This document shows positions 23,101-30,659 of a DNA stretch of 64,000 nucleotides, in pieces. The notes below the pieces were generated by a model. The model worked only from the letters and a program-made list of their open reading frames with translations. It did no database searches and was not told the DNA's origin. The DNA comes from Platynereis dumerilii (Eukaryota; Annelida; Polychaeta; Phyllodocida; Nereididae). The first letter of the stretch is position 1. Each line of letters starts with the position of its first letter. Made by a program: the position numbers and the translations under genes. The DNA lies in contig JAPTHN010000024.1 of the NCBI GenBank assembly GCA_026936325.1, positions 3,165,501 to 3,229,500 of the forward strand, in the 5' to 3' direction.

Positions 23101-26100
23101 TTTACACTTTGAAGCTTTATACCATGAGTTCATGACCCAACTGTGACGTAAGCTGAGAGCATGACAAGAGGCTGAAAGCAAGGCATCATGCTTTCTCATG
23201 GGGCATCAAGTTCCAAATTTAAGCAACATGAAATCACAATTCCATACACAAGGAGTGCTGGATCATACTCATAGTGCTTGTTGCATTTTATTGCTATATG
23301 CACATTTAGTCTATGCATGTCTTTAGAGCATACAGAGACAAAAAAAATGCATTGTACATTTATGGATAATTAAGACCTTAAATAATATTCAAGTTATGCT
23401 AGAATATAGATCTATAGTTTAAGAGCTAGGCATAGATATAGTTACATTTTTAAAATCAAGGATGTCTGGCAATTTTTAAGATAAAGCGTATGCACACATT
23501 TTTAGCTAATTCTTGAATTTACCAGGTCTCTGAATTTTGGCGGAATTGCGGTAATTATTGGTCATGAAATAACTCATGGATTTGATGACAAAGGTATTGA
23601 TTATTTCAATAGTTTGGATTGCTGTGATGCTGAATGCAGTGATGCTAAGAATTAATACACATCTAGTATATTTGATAAATAACATGTAAGTTTTTAATCT
23701 AAGATTGCTAAGCGAATCATAATGTAAAAACCTAATTAAGATGTAGAAGTCTAAATTAAAAATATGTGCAGAAATATATAAATTTATTTAAATAGGGCAG
23801 AGCATGGAATATATATTTAATAGCATCTACTTAAATCACTAGTGCCATGATCTCTTGTATTGGCTGAGAAATCTGTCGCTTTTAGATCGTGGAAATGTAT
23901 TTAATATATGCAGATATACTTCTTTTTTTTTTCAAATCTATCTTTTATAAAAAAACTGTGAAATTGGATACCAACTTTTAAGACCCATCTGGGCATCTCC
24001 AAACTTTTTAATTCGGACCAAATAATACTTTAAGACCCATCTTGTTTTCTGTAATCTTATGGAGTCATTCAAAACAAGACTTTAAACATCCATCTGGCCA
24101 TCTCTATACTTCGAATTCAGTCAAAATAGAACTTCAAAGACCCATCTGATTATTTCTATACTTTTTAATGCATTCAAAGCAGGACTTTTAAGACCCATCT
24201 TGTTTTCTGTAATCTTATGGAGTCATTCAAAACAAGACTTTAAACATCCATCTGGCCATCTCTATACTTCGAATTCAGTCAAAATAGAACTTCAAAGACC
24301 CATCTGAGTCTGAATATCTCTATACTTTTAATGCATTCAAAGCAGGACTATAAAGTTCATCTGGGTATTAGTAAACTTATGAACTCAATCAAAAACGACT
24401 TTATAGACAATCAGGGTGTCTTTATACTTTTTGATTAAGTAAATAAGTACTTTGGAGGTATATGCATTTGGGTATCTGAATTATGGACTCAGTCAAAACA
24501 TAATTTTTATGAGCATTGTTATCTACATATATTCATTTTAACATTTAATGTCTTGTGTATGTCTTGCACATGTAAACTTGTGAAAACCTCATATAAAGTC
24601 AAGGCATTTTTTTCTGGCAGTAAGTTTTCAGCTGATAATTAAAAACGTACCTGATTCTTGTCAATAATTCTTGTTTCCACATAATCCTGTCATCATGACC
24701 AAACAGTTCCATCAGTATTTGAAAGCATTAGCATGTTGCATCACATGTTTTGGACCTTTCCCATTGGAATAAGATTGCTGTCAAAACTGCTCTGGGAGCC
24801 ATTTTCTTCCACTGTTTCTAGTGATACAATTGTGACGTCACCACTGCTGCTATGATGTCACAGGTGATGACGTCACTAATTAAAGCTAAAAATAGACTCC
24901 AAATGAAGGAGAATAGCTGCAGTTTATCATTGTAAATGCCTGCAGGTTAAAGCTAGGGAGTTGCAAGATATCAATTTAGTCTAAATCATGCTTGGTCATG
25001 GTGTATTTACTCTATTAATCCAAAAATGTAAGCACAAACTTGATCATGAATTGCATTATCAGCTAAAAACTTACTGCCAGAATAAAATGTCTTGACTTTA
25101 GTTGCGTTAGTGTCTGTTTGAATTTGCATTAATTTTATTATACCTGGCCTGTATGTCAATGTGTTCCGTTTTCATTAAATGATGAATGTGCATTATATTT
25201 ATACTTACCTATTGTAAGAGCGTTGTTCTTCTGTTATTTTTAAAAATCGTGTGGGGTATGCTTCATAATAAGAATTTTTACTGTTGAAAAATCTGGCTCA
25301 TTGGCAAAGATGGTTTTCTTTTCTATTTCAAAATTAATGTCCATAGTGTGCATATAGTTTTGTTGTTGAAGTCCTTGCACTTTAGGATATCTATAGTAAT
25401 TTTGCTATTTGAAAAGATCAATGACTATGAGTCTAATATTTCAATTACAGCTTTTAGATATTACACTGATTAAGCATGAATAAATGATCATAAAATATTT
25501 TATTTAAATAATAAAAGTGTTTATAATGTCAAACAACTGTTTGACCAAGAGCTTATATTTTGAAAATGTCCAATTTTGATATAGTATTTCAGTTTCATAG
25601 ATACAATATACATGTTATTCATTAACAAAAATATTCACAATTATATAGGACGACAATTTGATAAGGACGGTAACCTTCGTCAATGGTGGTCGGAACAAGT
25701 CATTGAGAAATTCAAGGGGAAAGCCCAGTGCATCATCAACCAGTATGGGAACTACACAGTACCAGGCATCAACATGAATGTAAGCATTACCAGGTTTCCA
25801 TATTCAATTTATGATGCATTTTTTTATGGTTTCACACTTTCAACCATAAAACTGAAATTGTATATGCATTTTTTTATTCAATCATAGAACAGCAATTTTG
25901 ATGCATTTTTGTTATGGTTTCAACCATAAAACAGAAATTTTGATGCTGTTTTGTTATGGTTTCAACTGCAAAACAGACATTTTGATGCATTTCTGCTTTG
26001 GTTTCAACAATAAAACAGCAATTTTGATGCATTTTTGTTATGGTTTCAACCATAAAACAGAAATTTTGATGCTGTTTTGTTATGGTTTCAATCATAAAAC

Positions 26101-28222
26101 AAAAATTGTCCATACATTTTTGTTATGGCTTCAACCACCAAACAGAAATTTTGATGCATTTTTGTTATGGTTTCAATCGTGAAACAGAAATTACGAATCT
26201 AATGCAGCTGAAATGTCTGATGACTATTTTACACAGCTTCTTGAAAAATCTTTAAACATGAGTTTTTAAATTCTTCTTAAAAGTAAGTCGGACGACACCC
26301 GACAAATCTGGGGCAACGTTTCTGTTGATTGTTCAATGATATGCAGTACATTCATGAATTCTTACATTTCAGCTAAACGGAAAAAACACCCAAGGAGAAA
26401 ATATTGCGGACAACGGAGGATTAAAACAAGCTTTCAGGGTAAACATTTCTTCCATAGTCAAATTATTTTGTAAATGATTATTATAAACGCAATACAAATG
26501 TTTTTAAGCCAAGGTGTTTGTATCTGAAGCTTTTTCACACTTCTGCGTCAATGCACACTGCTTGGAAAAATGTTTTGTCTGTTTTGGACATTTTTTGTTG
26601 AAAGCATGAGATCCAATTGAAGGTTAACCTATCTGATATATACTATGAATTAATTAAATGTTTGGTTGCAACAAATTAACAATGCCTTCAATTGATAACC
26701 AAATAAAGATGACATTTTATAAATAATTGTAGGCATACAGAAGCTGGGTAAACAAGAGGGGAAAGGAAGAGGATCTTCTCCCTGGACTTGATCTCTCCAA
26801 TAACCAACTCTTCTTCCTCAACTTTGCACAGGTACAATTTATACATATTTCTAAAGTATCAATTCAATGTTAATTTGTTTTCAGTTCAGATGCATTATGA
26901 GCAAAATACCAATACCGTTCAGGGTAGACTTTACATTAATAAGAAACCATAGATTTGCCAAAATCGGTTTTTAGCATATTGTTTTTGGGAGGGATAGCAA
27001 TACTTGCCCAAATTTCATGATACAGATTTTGGGGGAATATGCTGCAGGCCTGCTCTAGTTGGACAAATGCTGTACTGATAACAGCCTGTAAACTTGATAT
27101 GCAAGCAGAGTGGACACTGTTGCATTGTGAAAATGGCACTTCGTGAATCATCATACTGACGATTTGTAATGATCACACCCAATACTTTCAATGTTAATTT
27201 GATTTTTGGAGACTAATCCTGCTTGTTGGTGACAGCCAAACGAAAGGATTATGCATCTAATTTTTGCTCTAAAATCGGTCATGGCAAGACATTTGGCCTT
27301 CTCTTGATCATGACTAATCAAATAGCCCCTATGTTTCCCATGTTGAGAAGTTGACACTTCTTCGGCTATTATGACTCAGAGATCGAAAGCCAAAATCTGT
27401 GTGAAGAAACCCTAATTTTTTTTGCACATCAAGTTTACAGACTGCAAGGTGAAAAGAGTATTCACTTGACTAAATCAGATTTTATTGTAATTCCTTTGAA
27501 GATTTGGTGTGGCACTGCCCGGCCGGAAAGCTACATTCAGGCAATCTCTTCAGGAAGACACAGTCCGGGCAGATTCAGGTAAGTTATCAATCCATTTCTT
27601 CGATCCATTTCCATATCTACGAGGGACGTTCAGAAAGTTTGAGGCTTTTTTTTTATATGGACACTTATTTTCGAAATTCAAAATTCAGCAGTTCTGGAAT
27701 AAAACTTTAGAGCAAGGCATAGAAAACTTTTAAGCAATTTGGACATTTTTAACTCATTCTGTGGTTGCCATGGAATCAGAAAGTCCAGCTGGTGGGCAGG
27801 TAATACGGAAACCAAGAAAGCCAATGAATTGTGGCTGTGACAAACTTCTCTCTATCACTTGTATTTGCTAGATTGACAATATTTGACAAATTAAATATGA
27901 TTTTAGCTTCTAAATATACTTTCAAGCATCCCAAATGTGTGTAGGCCTATCCTTAGACTGAACCCATGTAGGAAAGCAATCCTGCATGCCAGATTTGGCA
28001 ATGGAAATTTAGACGGCAAGGCAAGTGAATAAGTGTCCATATAAAAAAAGCCTTGAAGTTCCTGCACGTCCCTCGTATAGCTACCTATGAGTCTTACTGT
28101 ACTGGATATGTTTCACTTACAGGGTTATTGGACCATTATCTAACTCGGAAGACTTTGCGGAGGCCTACAAATGTCCCTCTGGGAGCAAAATGAACCCAAA
28201 GGACAAATGTGCTGTCTGGTGA
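13953..28222 (+). CDS. M13 metallopeptidase (neprilysin/ECE-like), 3' two thirds, spliced
   Basis: Sixteen exon positions are recognised with consensus splice sites and consistent phases: 13953-14132, 14513-14599, 14751-14887, 15011-15104, 15350-15478, 15593-15691, 17757-17834, 18036-18139, 18516-18574, 18672-18723, one of five 68-nt alternatives, 25649-25779, 26373-26438, 26733-26831, 27502-27578 and 28123-28222 (stop TGA). Together they give about 519 residues, where the family has about 750. The cytoplasmic tail, membrane anchor and first ectodomain exons are missing to the left. All landmark M13 motifs are present: [15 protein letters not shown], the substrate-binding NAFY, HExTHx[12 protein letters not shown] (third zinc ligand), HSPGRFR and a C-terminal CAVW. 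Members are type II membrane zinc peptidases that cleave extracellular peptides. Whether it is neprilysin or endothelin-converting enzyme cannot be decided: WCGT is neprilysin-like, RFRVIG is ECE-like. Confidence 0.93.
14096..14500 (+). repeat. Degenerate tandem copies of the exon 1 donor region in the following intron
   Basis: The 3' end of the exon reads GAGAGATGGTGGATTTTGAA then GTGGAATTGGCTAATGTAAG. The following intron holds several decayed copies of this pattern, for example GATTTTTAAGTGCAATAAAC near 14234, AGAGAGATAACATTCTGAAG near 14273, AATTTTTAAGTGCAATTAGC near 14341 and GATTTTTAATTGCAATAAAA near 14393. They look like remnants of tandem duplication of the exon edge, including pseudo-donors. 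Confidence 0.6.
14513..14599 (+). CDS. M13 peptidase exon 2 of window
   Basis: Acceptor CACTTTTCAG, donor GAT|GTAAAT, 29 codons, phase 0 to 0. It encodes [20 protein letters not shown] and onward to NITD, the M13 NKMTL-type segment. Confidence 0.92.
14751..14887 (+). CDS. M13 peptidase exon 3 of window
   Basis: Acceptor CCATTTCAG, donor CAG|GTGAAA, phase 0 to 2. It encodes [16 protein letters not shown] and a conserved [16 protein letters not shown] stretch ending ERTPT(R). Typical M13_N domain sequence. Confidence 0.92.
15011..15104 (+). CDS. M13 peptidase exon 4 of window
   Basis: Acceptor TTTTCATTAG, donor AAG|GTAATC, entering in phase 2 and leaving in phase 0. It encodes [20 protein letters not shown] and onward to RRAYNK, matching the M13 NYLxW(R) helix. 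Confidence 0.92.
15350..15478 (+). CDS. M13 peptidase exon 5 of window
   Basis: Acceptor TTTATTTTAG, donor ACT|GTAAGT, 43 codons. It encodes [20 protein letters not shown] and onward to [14 protein letters not shown] and the GRMFV motif are classical M13 signatures. Confidence 0.93.
15593..15691 (+). CDS. M13 peptidase exon 6 of window
   Basis: Acceptor GTTATTTTAG, donor AAG|GTTTGC, 33 codons. It encodes [16 protein letters not shown] and [14 protein letters not shown], where W-MD--T is a hallmark of M13. Confidence 0.93.
15720..16049. mobile_element. 330-bp MITE with TAGGGTGG ends, hAT-like
   Basis: Termini TAGGGTGGTCC and GGTTC...ACCACCCTA are inverted over about 60 imperfect bases. The element is flanked by the 8-bp repeat CTATCCCA at 15712-15719 and 16050-16057. 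It has no coding capacity. The 8-bp duplication points to hAT; a 9-bp reading (ACTATCCCA) is also possible. Confidence 0.7.
16060..17542. mobile_element. 1.48-kb foldback element with about 340-bp TIRs (CAC...GTG, Chapaev-like)
   Basis: The arms 16060-16398 and 17204-17542 are inverted copies, for example CACAGCGAGCTTGAACAAAC at the left and its complement at the right. Flanks are CACT at 16056-16059 and 17543-17546. CAC termini with a 4-bp duplication resemble the Chapaev/CACTA group. The unique 0.8-kb centre has no long reading frame. It sits in the intron between exons 6 and 7, next to the 330-bp MITE. Confidence 0.72.
17757..17834 (+). CDS. M13 peptidase exon 7 of window
   Basis: Acceptor TATCCTGATAG, donor GGG|GTAGGT, 26 codons. 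It encodes [20 protein letters not shown] and then SIDYEG. The IGYPD(Y/W)I motif is diagnostic for M13. Confidence 0.93.
18036..18139 (+). CDS. M13 peptidase exon 8 of window
   Basis: Acceptor TATCCTTCCAG, donor AAA|GTGAGT, leaving in phase 2. It encodes the YFENVLN segment and ends LRKPVDKTK, where the KP-D-T pattern precedes W in M13 enzymes. Confidence 0.92.
18516..18574 (+). CDS. M13 peptidase exon 9 of window (substrate-binding NAFY)
   Basis: Acceptor TTTTATCCAG, donor TTA|GTAAGT, leaving in phase 1. It encodes [21 protein letters not shown](Y/F)Y is the M13 substrate-binding motif, with Asn and Ala contacting the peptide backbone in neprilysin. Confidence 0.93.
18672..18723 (+). CDS. 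M13 peptidase exon 10 of window
   Basis: Acceptor TTTCTTTCAG, donor TAA|GTAGGT (the alternative GTAAAA donor would add an in-frame stop). It encodes [17 protein letters not shown] and leaves two bases, AA, of a Lys or Asn codon. The next exon's first base completes it, so each alternative exon can choose K or N. Confidence 0.92.
18899..19127. mobile_element. 189-bp insertion flanked by a 20-bp direct repeat (retroposed?)
   Basis: The 20-mer ATTGATTGACAATATTATTT occurs at 18899-18918 and again at 19108-19127. A duplication of this length is typical of target-primed retroposition (SINE, LINE fragment or retroposed RNA). The 189-bp insert between the copies has no open frame and no poly(A) that I can see, and it matches nothing I recognise. 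Confidence 0.5.
20239..20306 (+). CDS. M13 alternative active-site exon A
   Basis: 68 nt, acceptor TTCAATCAG, donor AAG|GTCAGT. With the upstream AA it encodes K then [12 protein letters not shown] and [10 protein letters not shown], leaving G in phase 1. It contains both zinc-ligand histidines and the catalytic glutamate of HExxH. It joins in frame to the constant exons at 18672-18723 and 25649-25779. Confidence 0.9.
20683..20971. mobile_element. 289-bp hAT MITE between alternative exons A and B
   Basis: Inverted ends CTGGGGCGGACTGGC and GCCAGTCCGCCCCTG are flanked by an exact 8-bp repeat CAGGTACC at 20675-20682 and 20972-20979. No reading frame of interest. A well-bounded non-autonomous hAT element. 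Confidence 0.85.
21261..21328 (+). CDS. M13 alternative active-site exon B (weak splice sites)
   Basis: 68 nt in the same phases. It encodes K then [12 protein letters not shown] and [10 protein letters not shown]. The likely acceptor CAATCAAAAG lacks a polypyrimidine tract and the donor is GGG|GTTTGT. A second acceptor, TTTTCCAG at 21262-21269, would make a 59-nt exon of equal phase that drops three residues. It is the most divergent copy, yet HExTHGFDD is intact and no stop is present. It may be a rarely used or dying exon. Confidence 0.7.
21870..21937 (+). CDS. M13 alternative active-site exon C
   Basis: 68 nt, acceptor CTAATACAG, donor AAG|GTATAT. With upstream AA it encodes N then [12 protein letters not shown] and [10 protein letters not shown]. 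The Ala after HExxH matches the residue common in ECE-type enzymes (HAFDD). Confidence 0.9.
22469..22536 (+). CDS. M13 alternative active-site exon D
   Basis: 68 nt, acceptor TTTCCCATTAG, donor AAG|GTATAT. It encodes N then [12 protein letters not shown] and [10 protein letters not shown]. Compared codon by codon with exon C, ten codons differ only synonymously and four change the residue. This indicates long separate existence under protein constraint. Confidence 0.9.
23526..23593 (+). CDS. M13 alternative active-site exon E
   Basis: 68 nt, acceptor GAATTTACCAG, donor AAG|GTATTG. It encodes K then [12 protein letters not shown] and [10 protein letters not shown]. It is the last copy before a 2.06-kb intron leading to the constant exon at 25649. 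Confidence 0.9.
23965..24490. repeat. Tandem repeat of about 50 bp with a 159-bp higher unit
   Basis: Phrases such as AAGACCCATCTGGCATCTCT, TATACTTTTTAATGCATTCA and AAAGCAGGACTTT recur about every 50-55 bp. A block starting AGACCCATCTTGTTTTCTG is repeated almost exactly 159 bp apart (near 24033 and 24192). Confidence 0.8.
24596..25098. mobile_element. 503-bp TA-flanked MITE with a central CRE-like cluster
   Basis: The ends AAGTCAAGGCATTTTTTTCT and its near-complement ATAAAATGTCTTGACTT are inverted for at least 50 bp (AAAACTTACTGCCAGAATAA at the right). TA dinucleotides flank them, as in Tc1/mariner-type elements. The centre, 24832-24875, holds TGACGTCA twice and TGATGTCA once. Confidence 0.65.
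24832..24875. promoter_or_regulatory. Cluster of three CRE-like sites in the long intron
   Basis: TGACGTCA occurs twice, and TGATGTCA lies between them. The palindrome TGACGTCA is the consensus CREB/ATF site. It lies inside a MITE in the intron following the alternative exon cluster. A regulatory role is inference only; the sites could simply be part of the MITE sequence. Confidence 0.3.
25649..25779 (+). CDS. M13 peptidase exon 12 of window (constant exon after the cluster)
   Basis: Acceptor AATTATATAG, donor AAT|GTAAGC. It completes the Gly left in phase 1 by any of the five alternatives and reads [13 protein letters not shown], then [20 protein letters not shown] and VPGINMN. This is standard M13 sequence after the zinc helix. 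Confidence 0.93.
25815..26195. repeat. 42-bp minisatellite with an internal dyad, about nine copies
   Basis: The unit is GATGCATTTTTGTTATGGTT then TCAACCATAAAACAGAAATT then TT. The core TTATGGTTTCAACCATAA is a near-perfect dyad. As 42 is a multiple of three, it reads as 14-residue peptide repeats on both strands, which are not genes. It starts about 35 bp after the donor of the exon at 25649-25779. Confidence 0.9.
26373..26438 (+). CDS. M13 peptidase exon 13 of window (third zinc ligand)
   Basis: Acceptor TTACATTTCAG, donor AGG|GTAAAC, 22 codons. It encodes [20 protein letters not shown] then FR. The Glu of ENIAD is the third zinc ligand and the Asp is the catalytic-helper residue in M13 enzymes. 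Confidence 0.94.
26733..26831 (+). CDS. M13 peptidase exon 14 of window
   Basis: Acceptor ATAATTGTAG, donor CAG|GTACAA, 33 codons. It encodes [19 protein letters not shown] and ends [11 protein letters not shown], matching the M13 QLFFLxxAQ motif. Confidence 0.93.
27502..27578 (+). CDS. M13 peptidase exon 15 of window
   Basis: Acceptor TCCTTTGAAG, donor CAG|GTAAGT, leaving in phase 2. It encodes [19 protein letters not shown] then HSPGRFR. The His and the last Arg correspond to the transition-state His and substrate-binding Arg of neprilysin. Confidence 0.93.
27620..28075. mobile_element. 456-bp mariner-like MITE (CGAGGGACGTTCAGAAAGT ends)
   Basis: Left end CGAGGGACGTTCAGAAAGTT and right end complementary to it (CTGCACGTCCCTCG) are flanked by TA at 27618-27619 and 28076-28077. 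Inverted similarity extends about 65 bp, through TATGGACACTTATT. The ends resemble those of the element at 52073-53065. No transposase frame. Confidence 0.78.
28123..28222 (+). CDS. M13 peptidase terminal coding exon
   Basis: Acceptor TTTCACTTACAG, ends at TGA 28220-28222. It encodes [20 protein letters not shown] and ends [10 protein letters not shown]. The CxVW terminus is invariant in the family, which fixes the end of the protein. Confidence 0.94.
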
Positions 28223-28930
28223 GGAGGGAGCAAAACTCCCAACAATACCAATACCTCATTTAAAGGTAATATTTGCTTAAACTTTTTGTGTCAACCAGAT
28301 ATTTAAATCATATGTCTTGTGGAGTGATTTACAGCTTTTGACGAATCTTTGCAGACTCATATGATACGTATTGCCAGTACGTATACAGTGGTACCTGCGT
28401 TGTAAGACCGACTTACATTATGTGACCACCTTCCTCCTGCACTTAGTAGTATTTTCAGTGCATTTTGCACCCCGACAATTGACCGCATCCCCACGAGAGA
28501 CCACTTCATGACTGGAGAAGGGGCGGTCTTATAACGCAGGGACCATTGTACAGTGAAGTTCTCAGAACTGGGCTTAGAGGGCTGCACTTACCTACATCTG
28601 TCTGTAAAGTATTGAAAAATGTTCGTAATTCGTGTGCTTCCAGTGTTGAAGGATGTCGGGGGAGGCCATATTATTGGCAGGATTTTACCGGAAGGGACAA
28701 TTATTTTGAGAAGAAGTTCTTCTGATGTTGCTGAGACTTTGGTGGGGAGAAATGGACAATTAACATTCAGATGAGTGCGGAAGATAAAGTTTTTAACTTG
28801 TTGAAGACGGTCGAAGTGTGAGACTTGCAGATTTCAACAGTAACACTCATTTGTTCAAACATAATATGCCGAGACTGAAGAAATTATACAATTGTACATT
28901 ACTCTGCAATAAATATTACTCATATTGCAC
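28223..28930 (+). other. Probable 3' UTR of the peptidase, possibly spliced, with AATAAA at 28908
   Basis: A good donor AAAG|GTAATA follows the stop by 43 nt (exon end 28265). A good acceptor TGCTTCCAG lies at 28643, before a GC-richer exon-like block that ends with AATAAA at 28908-28913. The 163-bp MITE lies in the proposed 3' UTR intron. A second AATAAA is at 29487. This is inference from signals only. Confidence 0.4.
28386..28548. mobile_element. 163-bp pogo/mariner-like MITE
   Basis: Ends CAGTGGTACCTGCGTTGTAA and, inverted, CAATGGTCCCTGCGTTATAA are flanked by TA on both sides. CAGTGGTACC termini with a TA duplication are usual for pogo/Tigger-type elements. A related 168-bp copy lies at 54042-54209. 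Confidence 0.75.
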
Positions 28931-30020
28931 TTCGAGATTGTGAGTCTAATTAAAATGCTCAGACGTGTTTACTAAAATGAGTATTATTTCACTGATTCTT
29001 ATATACCCTTTATTATGTGTAGGCTACAATCATGAAAGACACCAAATTATAATTGAAAACAAGAATCCGTGGATTGCTAATCGGGCGCCCCGAAAATTAC
29101 TGAAATGACTCTTATTAATGAACAAATTGTATATAAAAAAGTGGACCATTACAACGTGTAAATACAAACAGATAGATATTGATTTTCAAGTGTATTCATC
29201 TATGTATTTTTCTAAATTTTATATCTCATTCATGTATGTACATTGTATGTAAAGTTAGTTAGTTTTATTGATTGTCCTATACTGTACTTTGACCTTACAT
29301 AATGTAGACCAATTCTTACTATTTTTAATGAATGTCGTTAAATTTTACATTATATATATGTCACGTAATATCTGTACTTGGTTTTTACAGGAATATTGCA
29401 TTATATTGTAATTTAATGTAATATCATATATATATTTATATCATACAATGTATGTTTACAGAAATTATATCTAGCAGTTATAGTGCAATAAAATTTGTCT
29501 ATAATTTCAGTGTATATATACTTAATTCATTGCAATTCCTGTGTAAGCCTGTTTTTTCGCAGGTCAAATTGGCCTTTTATTCCCTGTTTAAAATTTTAAT
29601 TTAACAATGCTTGTGAGCAATACTAAAGACTACAAAAAAACTAAATTTACTCAATAAAGAAATTACTAAATGATCAGTGTTCAAGAATACACCACAACAT
29701 TATTTACTGGTAATGGAAAATTCATGTTACTTACATAAATGTTGTACATTGTTGTAAAAGTGAATCGCCAAGTTGGTTGTACCATTTTTAATGTGAACTA
29801 GTTATAAACATTTGTAGATTTGTATCAGTTAAATATGCATTAAACTACATACATATTTGTTCGTGTTATTCTTTATTTTTATTTTAGGAATATTGCTTCA
29901 CACTGTATGGATCTGTTTCTCTGCAGTATGCTTTCTTGTGACACACTAAAAGCTCTTTTCAATTATGACAGATCTCCGTATTTCTACATTGAGTATTTGC
30001 ATGGTGATTTAATAAATTTA
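28931..30020. other. AT-rich intergenic stretch without recognised genes
   Basis: No coding exon, tRNA or bounded element is recognised. Several poly(A)-like AATAAA motifs and long AT runs are present, which fits distal 3' UTR or spacer. Confidence 0.5.
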
Positions 30021-30659
30021 CTAGAAAACCCGTTGCAAGCGGGTATTTGAGCCACTTAGACTGGGTTGTGTGCCTGTGGAAATAGCAATATGAGGGCATG
30101 CTGCTGATAATCATAAAGGATGACAGTATAATAATAGTATAATAAACAGTGGTGGCATTTGAGTAAATTCTGAAGAAATGGATAAATGTGAAAACACAGT
30201 AGATTTTGATCATGCAAATTTTGTTTGGAGAACAATTTGTATTCATGAGCATGCTGTGGTGGCAGCACCTGCATGTGTTGTCTGGAATGGCTGGCCTATA
30301 TTGCCACCTGGGGAGCCTGCCAGAAAGCCTATGACCCATTGATGCACATTGGTGAAATATTGGTGGAGAAGGTGTTAAATGAAGGTGGATTTCAAAGCAA
30401 GTAGGAATTGTTGAAGTGCAGTGACTATTGCAAAACAAAGTAAATGTCAGTGATGTGACACATGCAAAGTTTGATAGGTGTGAAGAGAATTGTGACAGAG
30501 TTATGCTTGAGACATGGAGCGAAGAGAGTTAGCACTTTTATATTTAGACACAGACCTCCACCATGCTGCACAGGTTCTGGAGCGAGTGTTTACAGATTTA
30601 TTTATAAGCTTATAAACGCTATAGAAAACACATTATATAATAGGTTCTGACTCTACAGA
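30021..30659 (-). mobile_element. Non-autonomous Helitron, about 0.64 kb
   Basis: On the minus strand the 3' end shows a stem-loop (ACCCGCTTGCAACGGGT) followed by TTT and the terminal CTAG, with host T next. The 5' end is TCTGTAGAGTCAGAACCTAT and TATATAATG, starting with TC after host A. Hairpin plus CTAG at one end, TC at the other and insertion between A and T are Helitron hallmarks. There is no Rep/helicase frame. The 5' boundary could instead be 30650. Confidence 0.7.

Noticed and set aside
20239-23593. Five separate peptidase pseudogenes instead of alternative exons
   Set aside because: Only the one 68-nt exon is repeated, always in the same orientation with intact frame, motif and phases. 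Neighbouring exons are single copy.
25874-26182. Small proteins made of [12 protein letters not shown]-type repeats
   Set aside because: They are translations of the 42-bp intronic minisatellite on both strands.
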